From Jeongeupia naejangsanensis (GTDB taxonomy: Bacteria > Pseudomonadota > Gammaproteobacteria > Burkholderiales > Chitinibacteraceae): a DNA stretch of 64,000 bases. The notes below the pieces were generated by a model. It ran no database searches and was not told the DNA's origin. It saw only the letters and a program-made list of their open reading frames with translations. The number at the start of each line of letters is the position of its first letter. Position 1 is the stretch's first letter. Location: positions 62,001-126,000 of the forward strand of contig NZ_JAESND010000009.1 in NCBI RefSeq assembly GCF_016865585.1, given 5' to 3'. The position numbers were made by a program, and so were the translations under genes. This document shows, piece by piece, positions 54,991-63,568 of the stretch.

Positions 54991-55200
54991 ATGGCCCGTG
55001 TGACCGTTGACGATTGCCTGCCGAACATCGAAAACCGCTTCGACCTGACACTGGCTGCCGCTTACCGTGCCCGCCAGATTGCCAATGGCTCGACCCCGCA
55101 GGTCGACAATCCGGGCAAGGACAAGCCGACCGTGCTGGCACTGCGCGAAGTCGCGTCCGGCCTCGTCGGTCGCGACATCCTCAACCGCAACCGCATCTGA
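54991..55200 (+). CDS. rpoZ: RNA polymerase omega subunit
   Basis: A 69-residue omega subunit. [28 protein letters not shown] is the family signature. Omega binds beta-prime and forms part of the (p)ppGpp site on RNA polymerase, fitting its place before spoT. TTTGGAG lies upstream of the ATG. Confidence 0.98.
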   Translation: MARVTVDDCLPNIENRFDLTLAAAYRARQIANGSTPQVDNPGKDKPTVLALREVASGLVGRDILNRNRI

Positions 55201-55308
55201 CCGGTTGTGGAGCCGGCCCGGCGTGTCCGGGCCGCGAACAACGATGAAACGACGGTGTCGCCACGCTGACGACCCGGCCTGCCCGCACCGGCAGGCAAAG
55301 GCGGGCAC

Positions 55309-57489
55309 ATGCCCGCGATAAGCCCGCACGAACTCCCCGAGCTGGCTACCCAGGCGCCGCATGTCCTCGATGCGGCCAACAGCTTCCTGTCCGACGACAC
55401 CGGCTACCTGAAGCCGGAAGACCGCGAGTTCCTCGCCCGCGCGTTCAAGTTCTCCGAAATCGCCCACCGCGGCCAGTCGCGCCAGTCTGGCGAGCCGTAC
55501 ATCTCGCATCCGCTCGCCGTTGCAACGATCCTGACCGCGTGGCATCTCGATGCGCAGGCGCTCGCCGCCGCGCTGATGCACGACGTGGTCGAAGACACCG
55601 GCGTCTCCAAGCTCGAGATCACCGAGAAGTTCGGCCGACATGTCGCCGATCTGGTCGATGGCATGAGCAAGATCGAGAAGCTCGAGTTCCAGAGCAAGGA
55701 AGAGGCGCAGGCCGAAAACTTCCGCAAGATGCTGCTGGCGATGGCGCGCGACTTGCGGGTGATCCTGATCAAGCTTGCCGACCGGCTGCACAACATGCGC
55801 ACGATGGATGCGATGCGGCCGGACAAGCAGAAGCGCATCGCCCGTGAAACGATGGAGATCTATGCGCCGATCGCCAACCGCATCGGCCTGAACGCGGTCT
55901 ATCAGGAACTGGACGACCTGTCGTTCAAGTACATGCACCCGCGGCGTTACGCGGTGCTGAGCAAGGCGCTGAAGGCCGCCCGCGGCAACCGCCGCGAGGT
56001 GGTCGGCAAGATTCTCGACGCGGTGCGGGCGCAACTGATGGGCGCCGGGCTCGACGCGACGGTGTCGGGTCGAGAGAAAAACCTCTTCAGCATCTACCGC
56101 AAGATGCAGGAGAAATCGCTGTCGTTCTCCGAAGTCCTCGACATCTACGCCTTCCGCGTCATCGTCAAGGACGTGCCGACCTGCTATCTGGCACTCGGCG
56201 CGCTGCACGGGCTGTTCAAGCCCATCGCCGGCAAGTTCAAGGACTACATCGCGATCCCGAAGTCCAACGGTTACCAGAGCCTGCACACGACGCTGTTCGG
56301 GCCGTACGGGACGCCGATCGAGATCCAGATCCGCACTGCCGAAATGCACCGGATCGCCGATGCCGGCGTCGCCAGTCACTGGATGTACAAGAGCGGCGAC
56401 GAGACGTTCTCGGACGTGCAGCAGAAGACCCACCAGTGGCTGCAGAGCCTGCTGGAGCTGCAGTCCGAATCCGGCGATGCGGTCGAATTCCTCGAACACA
56501 TCAAGGTCGACCTGTTCCCGGATCAGGTCTACGTGTTCACGCCGAAGGGCAAGATACTGTCGATGCCGGCCGGTGCGACCTGTGTCGACTTCGCCTACGC
56601 GGTGCATTCGGACATCGGCGACCGCTGCATCGCGGCCAAGATCAACCACGAGCTGGTGCCGCTGCGCGCCAAGCTCAAGAATGGCGATCAGGTCGAAATC
56701 GTCACTGCCGCGCATGCCAAGCCGAATCCGAGCTGGCTGACCTTCGTCACTACCGGCAAGGCGCGCAGCCACATTCGCCACTTCCTCAAGAGCATGCGTT
56801 TCGAGGAGTCGGTGACGCTGGGTGAACGCCTGCTCGAACAGGGGTTCTCGACCCTGCACCACGCGGCCGTCGAACTCGACGACGACGTCTGGGACCGCTA
56901 CGTCAAGGAAAATGGCGCGCGTGACAAGGCCGAGATACTGGCGGACATCGGTCTGGGCAAGCGATTGGCCGTGGTGGTGGTCAAGCGGCTGCTGCAGCTC
57001 GCCGGATTGTGGCGTGACGAAAGCGGTGGCGGACGCCGGACGGCGGCGATGACGATCCGCGGCACCGAGGGCATGGCGGTGCAGTTCGGCCGCTGTTGCA
57101 ACCCGATTCCGGGTGATCCGATTCTCGGCATCGTCAAGAAGGATCAGGGCCTCGTCATTCATACCCACGACTGTCCGCTGCTCGCCAAGGGACATGTCGA
57201 CGCCGAGAAACTGATCGACGTCGAATGGGATCCGCTGGTCGAGCGTTACTTCGACGTGCCGGTGCGGGTGCTGGCCGACAACCAGCGCGGCGTGCTGGGG
57301 CAGATCGCCACGGCAATCGGTGACGCCGAGGCCAATATCGGCGCGGTCACCACGCAGGAGGCCGAGGGCGAGCGTTACGTTCAGGTCCAGTTCACGCTGC
57401 AGGTGCACGATCGCGTGCATCTGGCCAAGGTGATGCGCCGCTTGCGTCAGCTGCCGGTGATCTACCGCTTGCAGCGGGTTCGCGCCTGA
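55309..57489 (+). CDS. spoT: Bifunctional (p)ppGpp synthetase/hydrolase SpoT/Rel
   Basis: A 726-residue bifunctional stringent-response enzyme. The N-terminal HD hydrolase shows ALMHDVVEDTGVS; the synthetase has SGREKNLFSIYRKM, DIYAFRVIV and FKDYIAIPKSNGYQSLHT. TGS (VFTPKGKI) and a C-terminal ACT domain follow, with a Cys pair in FGRCCNPIPGD. An intact HD motif means hydrolysis is retained, so it is SpoT/Rel rather than RelA. Confidence 0.97.
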   Translation: MPAISPHELPELATQAPHVLDAANSFLSDDTGYLKPEDREFLARAFKFSEIAHRGQSRQSGEPYISHPLAVATILTAWHLDAQALAAALMHDVVEDTGVSKLEITEKFGRHVADLVDGMSKIEKLEFQSKEEAQAENFRKMLLAMARDLRVILIKLADRLHNMRTMDAMRPDKQKRIARETMEIYAPIANRIGLNAVYQELDDLSFKYMHPRRYAVLSKALKAARGNRREVVGKILDAVRAQLMGAGLDATVSGREKNLFSIYRKMQEKSLSFSEVLDIYAFRVIVKDVPTCYLALGALHGLFKPIAGKFKDYIAIPKSNGYQSLHTTLFGPYGTPIEIQIRTAEMHRIADAGVASHWMYKSGDETFSDVQQKTHQWLQSLLELQSESGDAVEFLEHIKVDLFPDQVYVFTPKGKILSMPAGATCVDFAYAVHSDIGDRCIAAKINHELVPLRAKLKNGDQVEIVTAAHAKPNPSWLTFVTTGKARSHIRHFLKSMRFEESVTLGERLLEQGFSTLHHAAVELDDDVWDRYVKENGARDKAEILADIGLGKRLAVVVVKRLLQLAGLWRDESGGGRRTAAMTIRGTEGMAVQFGRCCNPIPGDPILGIVKKDQGLVIHTHDCPLLAKGHVDAEKLIDVEWDPLVERYFDVPVRVLADNQRGVLGQIATAIGDAEANIGAVTTQEAEGERYVQVQFTLQVHDRVHLAKVMRRLRQLPVIYRLQRVRA

Positions 57490-57517
57490 GCGGCATCAAA
57501 GTCTGACGCTTCGCGCG

Positions 57518-57526
57518 TGCTAAAAT
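57518..57526 (+). promoter_or_regulatory. Possible extended -10 promoter of thiS
   Basis: TGCTAAAAT is an extended -10 (TG-n-TAAAAT), 34 bp before the GTG of thiS. The -35 region is poor. Confidence 0.4.
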
Positions 57527-57559
57527 CGGCGCCATTCGCAATCCTGCCAAGGCCGCGTC

Positions 57560-57763
57560 GTGATCCAGCTGTCCATCAATGGCGAAGCCAAGGCTTTCGC
57601 CGCCCCGCTGACCGTTTCCGAACTGATCCAGGTGCTTGAGCTGACCGGCAAGCGCGTCGCGATCGAGCGCAACGGCGAGATCGTGCCGCGCAGCACGCAC
57701 GCGGCAACGCAGCTCGTCGACGGCGATGTGCTCGAGATGGTGGTTGCTGTCGGTGGTGGCTGA
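57560..57763 (+). CDS. thiS: Sulfur carrier protein ThiS
   Basis: A 67-residue ubiquitin-like carrier ending in VGGG, with the C-terminal Gly-Gly that is thiocarboxylated. It delivers sulphur to ThiG for thiazole formation. The start is GTG 57560 ([12 protein letters not shown] follows); AAGG lies upstream. A small ABM-like gene separates it from thiG. Confidence 0.95.
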   Translation: MIQLSINGEAKAFAAPLTVSELIQVLELTGKRVAIERNGEIVPRSTHAATQLVDGDVLEMVVAVGGG

Positions 57764-57766
57764 GCA

Positions 57767-58099
57767 ATGATCGCGCGCAGCTGGCATGGTGTCGTTCCGG
57801 CGCGGCACGGTGATGCGTTTGCCGCCTACCTGCAGCAGACCGGGGTCGCCGAGAGCACGACTTTGAACGGCAACCTGGGCGCCTTCGTGCAGCGGGTCGA
57901 GCAGGACGGCTACACGCATTTCTTCCTGCTGACCTACTGGGCCGACTGGGCCGCCATCCATGATTTCGCTGGCCCGCAGCCGCACATTGCCGTCACGTAT
58001 CCCGAGGACGCACGTTTCGGCCTGATTTCCGATCCCATCGTTGTCCACCAGCAGGTGGACGCGGTGACGCCGTGGCTGACTGCCGCCGCGGCCTCCTGA
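57767..58099 (+). CDS. ABM-like small protein in the thiS-thiG operon
   Basis: A 110-residue protein of the dimeric alpha+beta barrel type related to antibiotic-biosynthesis monooxygenases: a start like [21 protein letters not shown], then [19 protein letters not shown] and a C-terminal VVHQQVD strand. No cofactor motif is seen. It begins 3 bp after thiS and ends 29 bp before thiG, so it is part of the thiamin operon. Its reaction is unknown. Confidence 0.8.
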   Translation: MIARSWHGVVPARHGDAFAAYLQQTGVAESTTLNGNLGAFVQRVEQDGYTHFFLLTYWADWAAIHDFAGPQPHIAVTYPEDARFGLISDPIVVHQQVDAVTPWLTAAAAS

Positions 58100-58128
58100 A
58101 TCGCTACTTCGCTTCAAAAGGGAACAGC

Positions 58129-58917
58129 ATGTCTGACGTTTTCCAGATCGCCGGCAAAACCTACAACTCGCGCCTGCTGGTCGGTACCGGCAAGTACAAG
58201 GATTTCGACGAAACCCGACGTGCGATCGACGCATCGGGGGCCGAGATCGTCACCGTGGCGATACGTCGGGTCAACATCGGCCAGAACGCAAACGAGCCGA
58301 GCCTGCTCGACTACCTGCCGCCAAGCGAGTTCACCTATCTGCCGAATACGGCTGGCTGCTATTCGGCCGATGATGCGATCCGCACCTTGCGGCTGGCGCG
58401 CGAGCTGCTCGACGACCACAAGCTGGTGAAGCTCGAAGTGCTCGGCGACCCGAACACGCTTTACCCGAACGTGCGCGAAACGCTCAAGGCCGCCGAAGTG
58501 CTGGTCAAGGAAGGTTTCGACGTGATGGTCTACACCTCCGATGATCCGATTGTTGCGCGTGAACTCGAGCAGATCGGCTGCTGCGCGATCATGCCGCTGG
58601 CCTCGTTGATCGGCTCGGGCATGGGGATTCTGAATCCGTGGAACCTGCGGCTGATCATCGAGCAATCGAAAGTGCCGGTACTGGTCGACGCTGGCGTCGG
58701 TACCGCGTCCGATGCGACCGTCGGCATGGAGCTGGGCTGCGACGGCGTGCTGATGAACACCGCGATCGCTGCTGCCAAGGACCCGGTCCGGATGGCGTAC
58801 GCGATGAAGCTGGCGGTCGAAGCCGGCCGCGAGGCTTTCCTCGCAGGGCGGATGCCGAAGAAGCTCTACAGCGCCGATCCGTCGAGCCCGCTTTTCGGTA
58901 TGATCAGCAGCAAGTAA
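58129..58917 (+). CDS. thiG: Thiazole synthase ThiG
   Basis: A 262-residue TIM-barrel enzyme that forms the thiazole phosphate of thiamin from deoxyxylulose phosphate, dehydroglycine and ThiS-thiocarboxylate. The catalytic Lys is in LVKLEVLGD, and [22 protein letters not shown] and [14 protein letters not shown] are canonical. GGGAAC lies before the ATG. The upstream frame without an ATG is not used. Confidence 0.98.
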   Translation: MSDVFQIAGKTYNSRLLVGTGKYKDFDETRRAIDASGAEIVTVAIRRVNIGQNANEPSLLDYLPPSEFTYLPNTAGCYSADDAIRTLRLARELLDDHKLVKLEVLGDPNTLYPNVRETLKAAEVLVKEGFDVMVYTSDDPIVARELEQIGCCAIMPLASLIGSGMGILNPWNLRLIIEQSKVPVLVDAGVGTASDATVGMELGCDGVLMNTAIAAAKDPVRMAYAMKLAVEAGREAFLAGRMPKKLYSADPSSPLFGMISSK

Positions 58918-58933
58918 GCAAGCTTGCCAATTC

Positions 58934-58961
58934 AAAAGGCGGTCGACGACCGCCTTTTTTC
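58934..58961 (+). terminator. Rho-independent terminator of the thi operon
   Basis: AAAAGGCGGTC-GAC-GACCGCCTTTTTT: an 11-bp stem, 3-base loop and T-run, 16 bp after the thiG stop. Confidence 0.92.
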
Positions 58962-58978
58962 ATATCCAGGAGTCACGC

Positions 58979-59422
58979 ATGACCACGGTCCGCTATGCCA
59001 GCCTCGATGATCTCGATCTGCTGGTGCCCTTGTTCGATGCCTATCGGCAGTTCTACAAGCAGGCGAGCGACGTCGACGGCGTGCGCGCCTATCTGGGTGA
59101 GCGGCTGGCCTTGCGCGAATCGGTGTTGCTGCTCGCCGAAGCCGGCGGTCATCCGGTCGGTTTCGTCCAGCTGTTTCCGTTGTTCAGCTCGGTCGGCATG
59201 CGGCGGGTCTGGCTGCTCAACGACCTGTTCGTCCTTGAGGCGGCACGCGGGCAGGGGGCGGCGCGGGCGCTGATGGGCAAGGCGCGCGACCATGCACAGG
59301 CGACCGGCGCGGCCAGCCTGCGGTTGTCGACGGCGCATGCCAATCACGCGGCGCAGGCGCTGTACGAATCGCTCGGTTACCAGCGCGATTCCGAGTTCCA
59401 GGGCTATGCGCTGAAGCTGTAG
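58979..59422 (+). CDS. GNAT family N-acetyltransferase
   Basis: A 147-residue [29 protein letters not shown] starts it, and the acetyl-CoA binding segment is VLEAARGQGAARALM (Q/RxxGxG/A). [22 protein letters not shown] is the closing motif. Acceptor unknown. It has a clear paralog immediately downstream with the same start, acceptor-domain and ALYESLGY motifs, so the two arose by tandem duplication. Confidence 0.92.
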   Translation: MTTVRYASLDDLDLLVPLFDAYRQFYKQASDVDGVRAYLGERLALRESVLLLAEAGGHPVGFVQLFPLFSSVGMRRVWLLNDLFVLEAARGQGAARALMGKARDHAQATGAASLRLSTAHANHAAQALYESLGYQRDSEFQGYALKL

Positions 59423-59476
59423 CAACGCACTGACTTTGGCCTTACACTCTGGCGCTTTTTTGAGCCGGAGTACGCG

Positions 59477-59956
59477 ATGTCTACTGCTGCAGACAAGGAT
59501 GGAGGGGCGCACGACGTGGTCGTGCGTTACGCCAGTCTCGATGATCTCGACCGGCTTGCGCCGCTGTTCGACGCGTATCGCGTGTTCTACGAACAAGCGA
59601 GCGATCCTGCCCTTGCCCGGGCTTTTCTGGCCGAGCGCCTGAATCTGGGCGAGTCGGTGCTGCTGCTGGCCGAAACCGGTGGTGTGGCGTGCGGTTTCAT
59701 CCAGCTCTATCCCTACTTCAGCTCGATTGCTGCGACGCGGGCGTGGAGCCTGATGGATCTCTACGTGGCCGAATCCGCGCGCGGCGCCGGCGTGGCGCGG
59801 CTGCTGATGAACAAGGCCGCCGCGCACGCGCGGGCCACCGGTGCCTCGCACCTCGAGCTGTCGACCGCGCACACCAATACGCGCGCGCAGGCGCTGTACG
59901 AATCGCTCGGCTACGAGCTGGATACCGTCTACCGCTACTACAGCCTGCTGCTCTGA
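59477..59956 (+). CDS. GNAT family N-acetyltransferase (paralog of the preceding gene)
   Basis: A 159-residue GNAT with a 13-residue extra N-terminal segment. It shares [28 protein letters not shown], a [15 protein letters not shown]oA loop and [11 protein letters not shown] with its upstream neighbour. The CoA-binding loop is intact in both. Acceptor specificity may differ, as the residues lining the middle (IAATRAW versus VGMRRVW) vary. Its gene is 54 bp downstream of the first. Confidence 0.92.
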   Translation: MSTAADKDGGAHDVVVRYASLDDLDRLAPLFDAYRVFYEQASDPALARAFLAERLNLGESVLLLAETGGVACGFIQLYPYFSSIAATRAWSLMDLYVAESARGAGVARLLMNKAAAHARATGASHLELSTAHTNTRAQALYESLGYELDTVYRYYSLLL

Positions 59957-59984
59957 GGTACTGCGGACGGCGGGGAACGCCGGT

Positions 59985-59990
59985 TATAAT
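59985..59990 (+). promoter_or_regulatory. Possible -10 box of the trmB promoter
   Basis: A perfect TATAAT lies 64 bp before the trmB ATG. No good -35 is seen at the expected distance. A terminator-like hairpin (60004-60028) lies between them, so transcription from here may be attenuated. Confidence 0.35.
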
Positions 59991-60003
59991 CGCGCCATCG
60001 TTG

Positions 60004-60028
60004 AAAAGCGCCGCTTTGCGGCGCTTTT
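60004..60028 (+). terminator. Rho-independent terminator of the GNAT genes
   Basis: AAAAGCGCCGC-TTT-GCGGCGCTTTT: an 11-bp perfect stem with a 3-base loop and a T-containing arm, 48 bp after the second GNAT stop. It lies 26 bp before trmB. Confidence 0.8.
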
Positions 60029-60053
60029 GCTTGGAAGCTTGATTGGAAAGGTC

Positions 60054-60740
60054 ATGGAAAATCCGAACTATATGCGCCGCATCCGCAGCTTCGTGCTGCG
60101 TCAGGGCCACCTGTCGGCCGGGCAGGAACGCGCGCTGGCCGATTTCGGTCCGCGTTTCTGCATCCCGTACGCTGCCGAAGCGCTCGATCTGACTGCGGCA
60201 TTCGGCCGTGAAGCACCGCGCGTGCTGGAAATCGGCTTCGGCATGGGCCAGGCCACCGCCGAGATTGCCGCCGGCCGTCCCGATACCGATTTCCTTGGTG
60301 TCGAAGTGCACACGCCCGGCGTCGGTAGCCTGCTGAAGCTGATCGGCGAGCAGGGCATCGGCAACATCCGCATCGTCCAGCATGACGCGGTCGAAGTGAT
60401 CGAGCACATGCTGACGCCGGATAGCCTCGACGGCGTGCACATCTACTTCCCGGACCCGTGGCACAAGAAACGCCACAACAAGCGCCGGCTGGTGCAGCCT
60501 GATTTCATCAAGCAGCTGCTGTCGCGGGTCAAGGTTGGCGGTTACCTGCATCTGGCGACCGACTGGGAAGACTATGCGGTGCAGATGCTCGAGGTCCTGT
60601 CCGCCGAGCCGCTGCTCGAAAATACCGCCGACGGCTACGCGCCGCGCCCGGACTATCGGCCGCTGACCAAGTTCGAGAACCGCGGCATCAAGCTGGGCCA
60701 TGGCGTGTGGGATCTGGTATTCCGCCGCAAGGCCGGCTGA
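60054..60740 (+). CDS. trmB: tRNA (guanine-N7-)-methyltransferase
   Basis: A 228-residue SAM-dependent enzyme that makes m7G46 in tRNA. The SAM motif is [16 protein letters not shown] and the catalytic block is [21 protein letters not shown]. Normal length. A start at ATG 60054 has GGAAAG upstream. The frame remains open upstream into the GNAT gene without a plausible earlier start. Confidence 0.97.
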   Translation: MENPNYMRRIRSFVLRQGHLSAGQERALADFGPRFCIPYAAEALDLTAAFGREAPRVLEIGFGMGQATAEIAAGRPDTDFLGVEVHTPGVGSLLKLIGEQGIGNIRIVQHDAVEVIEHMLTPDSLDGVHIYFPDPWHKKRHNKRRLVQPDFIKQLLSRVKVGGYLHLATDWEDYAVQMLEVLSAEPLLENTADGYAPRPDYRPLTKFENRGIKLGHGVWDLVFRRKAG

Positions 60741-60776
60741 TCTAGACTCGCAGCATCTCCCGCCGGAAGTCCGCGC

Positions 60777-61958
60777 ATGTCCCTCTCCCGATTCGCCGCC
60801 ATGCTCGCCCTAATGTCCGGCGCCGCACAGGCGGCCGACGACGTCACCGTCACGCCGCTGGACAGCGCGCAGCTGGGCCGGCAGACGGTCGACGTCGACC
60901 GGGCGCTGGCGGTAACGATGACGCCCCGGACCGAACCGCTTCCGGCTCGGTTCGACGCGCCGGTCCCGGCCGCCGAAGCGGTGATGCAGACCACCGCGCA
61001 GCCCGTCGCACCGCAGCCGGTGGCTGCCGAAGCGCCGGCACCCAAGGCGCCGCCGCAGCGCCTGTTCAAGCGCTCGGTCGTCGTGCTGCCGTTCGTGGTC
61101 CGTCAGCCCGGGCAGATCGCCGATCTGCCGCAATTTCTCGAGGGCACGCAGGACATCCTGCGGCGCAGTCTCGACACCGGCGGCAAGCTCAATGCGCGGA
61201 TCGCAGCCGGAGAGGGGGCGTTCATGCTGCAACCGGGCAGCGTCGACGTGCAGTGGAAGCCCGAGCGCGTGCGCGAGCTGGCGCGCCGCTACGGCAGCCA
61301 GTTTGTCGTTGCCGGCGTGGTCGACGACGCGTCGACCGAGGGAACGCGTTTCATGCCGGCGATCGGCACGCAGGTCAAACCCGGCGAGAGCAAGCTGTCG
61401 CTGAGCCTGCCGATCGTGGATTTCTTCGGGTTCGGCCTCAAGCGAACGCCGGCATCACGCAATTTCGACGCCACGCTTTACCTGTTCGACGGTGTGTCGG
61501 GCGCCATGCTTGGCCGCTATCCGCTGCAGGCGAACGCCGGTGGCGACGTGCTCGGCGATCCCCGTCAGGCCGTGGCCGGTGTCGGCTTCGTCAGTGGCGA
61601 TTATGGCCAGGTGGTTGCCGCACAGCTGGGCAGCGCCGCCAATGTGATTGCCGAAGCCATCCGCTGCCAGCCGTTCTCGGCCCGGGTCGTCGGTCTGTCG
61701 CAGGGCCAAGTCGTGCTCGACGCCGGGACGGCGGCAGGGCTGCGCCCGGGTGACACGCTGCAGCTTTACCGGCTGCGCAGCTTCCAGTTGCCGGTCGACA
61801 GCCTCAATGGCGACCCGGCGCAACGGCTCGGCATGATCGAGGATCGCGGCAGCGTGCTGACCATCGAACAGATCCAGCCACTGATGTCGCTGGCGAAGAT
61901 CGCCGGTCCGCAGCCCGAAGTGGGCGACTATGCACGCTGGGATGGTGCCGGCCACTGA
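60777..61958 (+). CDS. FlgT-like flagellar assembly protein (putative)
   Basis: A 393-residue secreted protein with a signal peptide (MLALMSGAAQA). Residues ~20-95 are Pro/Ala-rich and of low complexity. After residue ~100 it has a FlgT_M-like domain (VVVLPFVVRQ, QFVVAGVVDDAS) and a C-terminal SH3-like FlgT_C-type domain (RVVGLSQGQVVLDAGTAAGLRPGDTL). FlgT stabilises the H-ring of polar flagella. No other flagellar gene is in the window, so the assignment is provisional. Confidence 0.65.
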   Translation: MSLSRFAAMLALMSGAAQAADDVTVTPLDSAQLGRQTVDVDRALAVTMTPRTEPLPARFDAPVPAAEAVMQTTAQPVAPQPVAAEAPAPKAPPQRLFKRSVVVLPFVVRQPGQIADLPQFLEGTQDILRRSLDTGGKLNARIAAGEGAFMLQPGSVDVQWKPERVRELARRYGSQFVVAGVVDDASTEGTRFMPAIGTQVKPGESKLSLSLPIVDFFGFGLKRTPASRNFDATLYLFDGVSGAMLGRYPLQANAGGDVLGDPRQAVAGVGFVSGDYGQVVAAQLGSAANVIAEAIRCQPFSARVVGLSQGQVVLDAGTAAGLRPGDTLQLYRLRSFQLPVDSLNGDPAQRLGMIEDRGSVLTIEQIQPLMSLAKIAGPQPEVGDYARWDGAGH

Positions 61959-62016
61959 GCACCGGACGATGAACGATGATGCCGCAGCACGACATGCCGG
62001 CTCACGTTGACACGGA

Positions 62017-62790
62017 TTACTTGCAGGCGGCTTCCTGAAGTTGCGCCCCGCGCAGCTGGCTGCTGGCCTTCAGCAGTTTCTGTTGCTGATCCGGCGTGAC
62101 CCTGGCGGTGACAAAGCTCGTCGGCTTCAGGCCGTCGTCGCGCTCACGGACCACCGCCGAGCGCACGCCCTTGGCCTGAAGCTGGGCCAAGCGACGATCG
62201 CCCGCCTCCCGGCTTGAAAAGACACCGAGCGAGATGGCGTTCTGCCAGCGTTTGCCGTCGTTGACGACCAGATAGTCGTCGACGCCGAGTTCTGCCAGCT
62301 GTGCGGCTTTCTGCTTGGCCGTTTCGAGGTCGGCCATCGGCGGGATGTAGACCCAGACCCGGGCGTTGTCACCGCTGCCGTGCTCCTGTGCGGCAATGCC
62401 GAGCGCCTTGAGTTTGCCGCGCGCGGTATCGACGTCGGGACCGCTCAGGCCGGCCCAGCGCAGGCAGACGCCTGCGGTATCGGCTTGTGCCTGCGCCGGT
62501 GGCGTCGGCTTGGGGCCAGGCTTCGGAGTCGGAGTCGGAGTCGGAGTCGGAGTCGGAGTCGGAGTCGGAGTCGGAGTCGGAGTCGGAGTCGGAGTCGGAG
62601 CGGGCTGGCTGGCCGCAGTCGACGCAGGTGAAACCGGCGTGTTGTCGATCTGGGCAAGGTTGACTGTCCTGACCTGGCTCGCAGCGACTTCGGGGGCACG
62701 CACCTCACCGCCCGGCCGGTTGGGGGCAAGGCGGGTGTAGCCGAAGTACAGCAGGTTGAGCGCGACGAGCGCGGCCAGAAACCATTTCAT
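62017..62790 (-). CDS. SPOR-domain membrane protein with Pro-Thr linker
   Basis: A 257-residue protein. One N-terminal membrane helix ([16 protein letters not shown]) is followed by a periplasmic linker that includes about 13 Thr-Pro/Pro-Thr units, then a SPOR-like domain with [21 protein letters not shown] and [25 protein letters not shown] domains bind denuded glycan at the septum. The linker is encoded by a hexanucleotide repeat that can change length without a frameshift. It follows coaX by 22 bp. Confidence 0.88.
   Translation of the reverse strand: MKWFLAALVALNLLYFGYTRLAPNRPGGEVRAPEVAASQVRTVNLAQIDNTPVSPASTAASQPAPTPTPTPTPTPTPTPTPTPTPTPTPKPGPKPTPPAQAQADTAGVCLRWAGLSGPDVDTARGKLKALGIAAQEHGSGDNARVWVYIPPMADLETAKQKAAQLAELGVDDYLVVNDGKRWQNAISLGVFSSREAGDRRLAQLQAKGVRSAVVRERDDGLKPTSFVTARVTPDQQQKLLKASSQLRGAQLQEAACK
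62525..62600. repeat. Tandem hexanucleotide repeat (GGAGTC)12
   Basis: Twelve consecutive perfect copies of GGAGTC run from 62525 to 62596, with a partial 13th. On the coding (minus) strand each unit GACTCC reads as Pro-Thr codons in the SPOR protein linker. The unit is a multiple of three, so slippage would change linker length in steps of two residues. Confidence 0.97.
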
Positions 62791-62812
62791 CGTGCGGCTA
62801 TCCGTGGTCGGG

Positions 62813-63568
62813 TCAGGGGGCGGGGCGGGTGGCGGGTTGGGCGAAGGCCAGCGCGGCCAGCCCGTGAAGCACGAGATTATCGACCAGCGTCGCCGGTGTG
62901 TTAAGCAAGGCGGCCAGTTGTGATGCATCGCCGCCCGCCAGCAGCAATCGCGGTGTCTCGCCACGAGCCTGCAGACGCCCGACCATCGCGTCGATGCTGG
63001 CTGCCAGCGCGGTGCGGATGCCGGTTTCGATCGCGTCTTCGGTCGACGTCGGATAGTCGTGCACGCGACCTTCGGCATCGGGCAGTCGGGCGGTGCCGGT
63101 GGCAAGCGCGCGTTTCATCAGACGGTAGCCGGGCAGGATCATGCCGCCGAGAAAGACGCCGTCGGCGGTCAGTGCGTCGACGGTCAGCGCGGTGCCGGCG
63201 CTGGCGATGACCAGTGCTTCACCGGGAAAGCGGGCGCGTGCGCCGAGCACCGCCGCCCAGCGGTCGGGACCTTGCTGTTCGAGCCGGCGATAGCGGTTCT
63301 CGACGCCAAGCGCCTGACGTGACGGCGCCAGCCAGTCTATCTTGCAACCCCAGTGCGCCGTGGCAAAGGTATCGAGTTGCTCGCGCAAGGCCGGTGCGGC
63401 CACGCAGGCGCCGTGAACGGTACCCGGCGCGGGCATTGCCCGCCATGCCGCAAACGCGGTATCGAGCTGGTCGTGCGCGGCGTCACCCTGCGCGAGCCAG
63501 TCGCCGCAGGTGTCTGCCGTGGCCCATTTGAGGCGGGTATTGCCGAGGTCGAGGAACAGCGTGCTCAT
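62813..63568 (-). CDS. coaX: Type III pantothenate kinase
   Basis: A 251-residue CoaX enzyme. LFLDLGNTRLKWA is the ATP-binding start; VIASAGTALTVDALTADGVFLGGMILPG is the second signature. It phosphorylates pantothenate, completing a pathway begun by the panB and panC genes at 36508-39354. The ATG overlaps the birA stop by 4 bp, showing the usual birA-coaX coupling. Confidence 0.96.
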   Translation of the reverse strand: MSTLFLDLGNTRLKWATADTCGDWLAQGDAAHDQLDTAFAAWRAMPAPGTVHGACVAAPALREQLDTFATAHWGCKIDWLAPSRQALGVENRYRRLEQQGPDRWAAVLGARARFPGEALVIASAGTALTVDALTADGVFLGGMILPGYRLMKRALATGTARLPDAEGRVHDYPTSTEDAIETGIRTALAASIDAMVGRLQARGETPRLLLAGGDASQLAALLNTPATLVDNLVLHGLAALAFAQPATRPAP

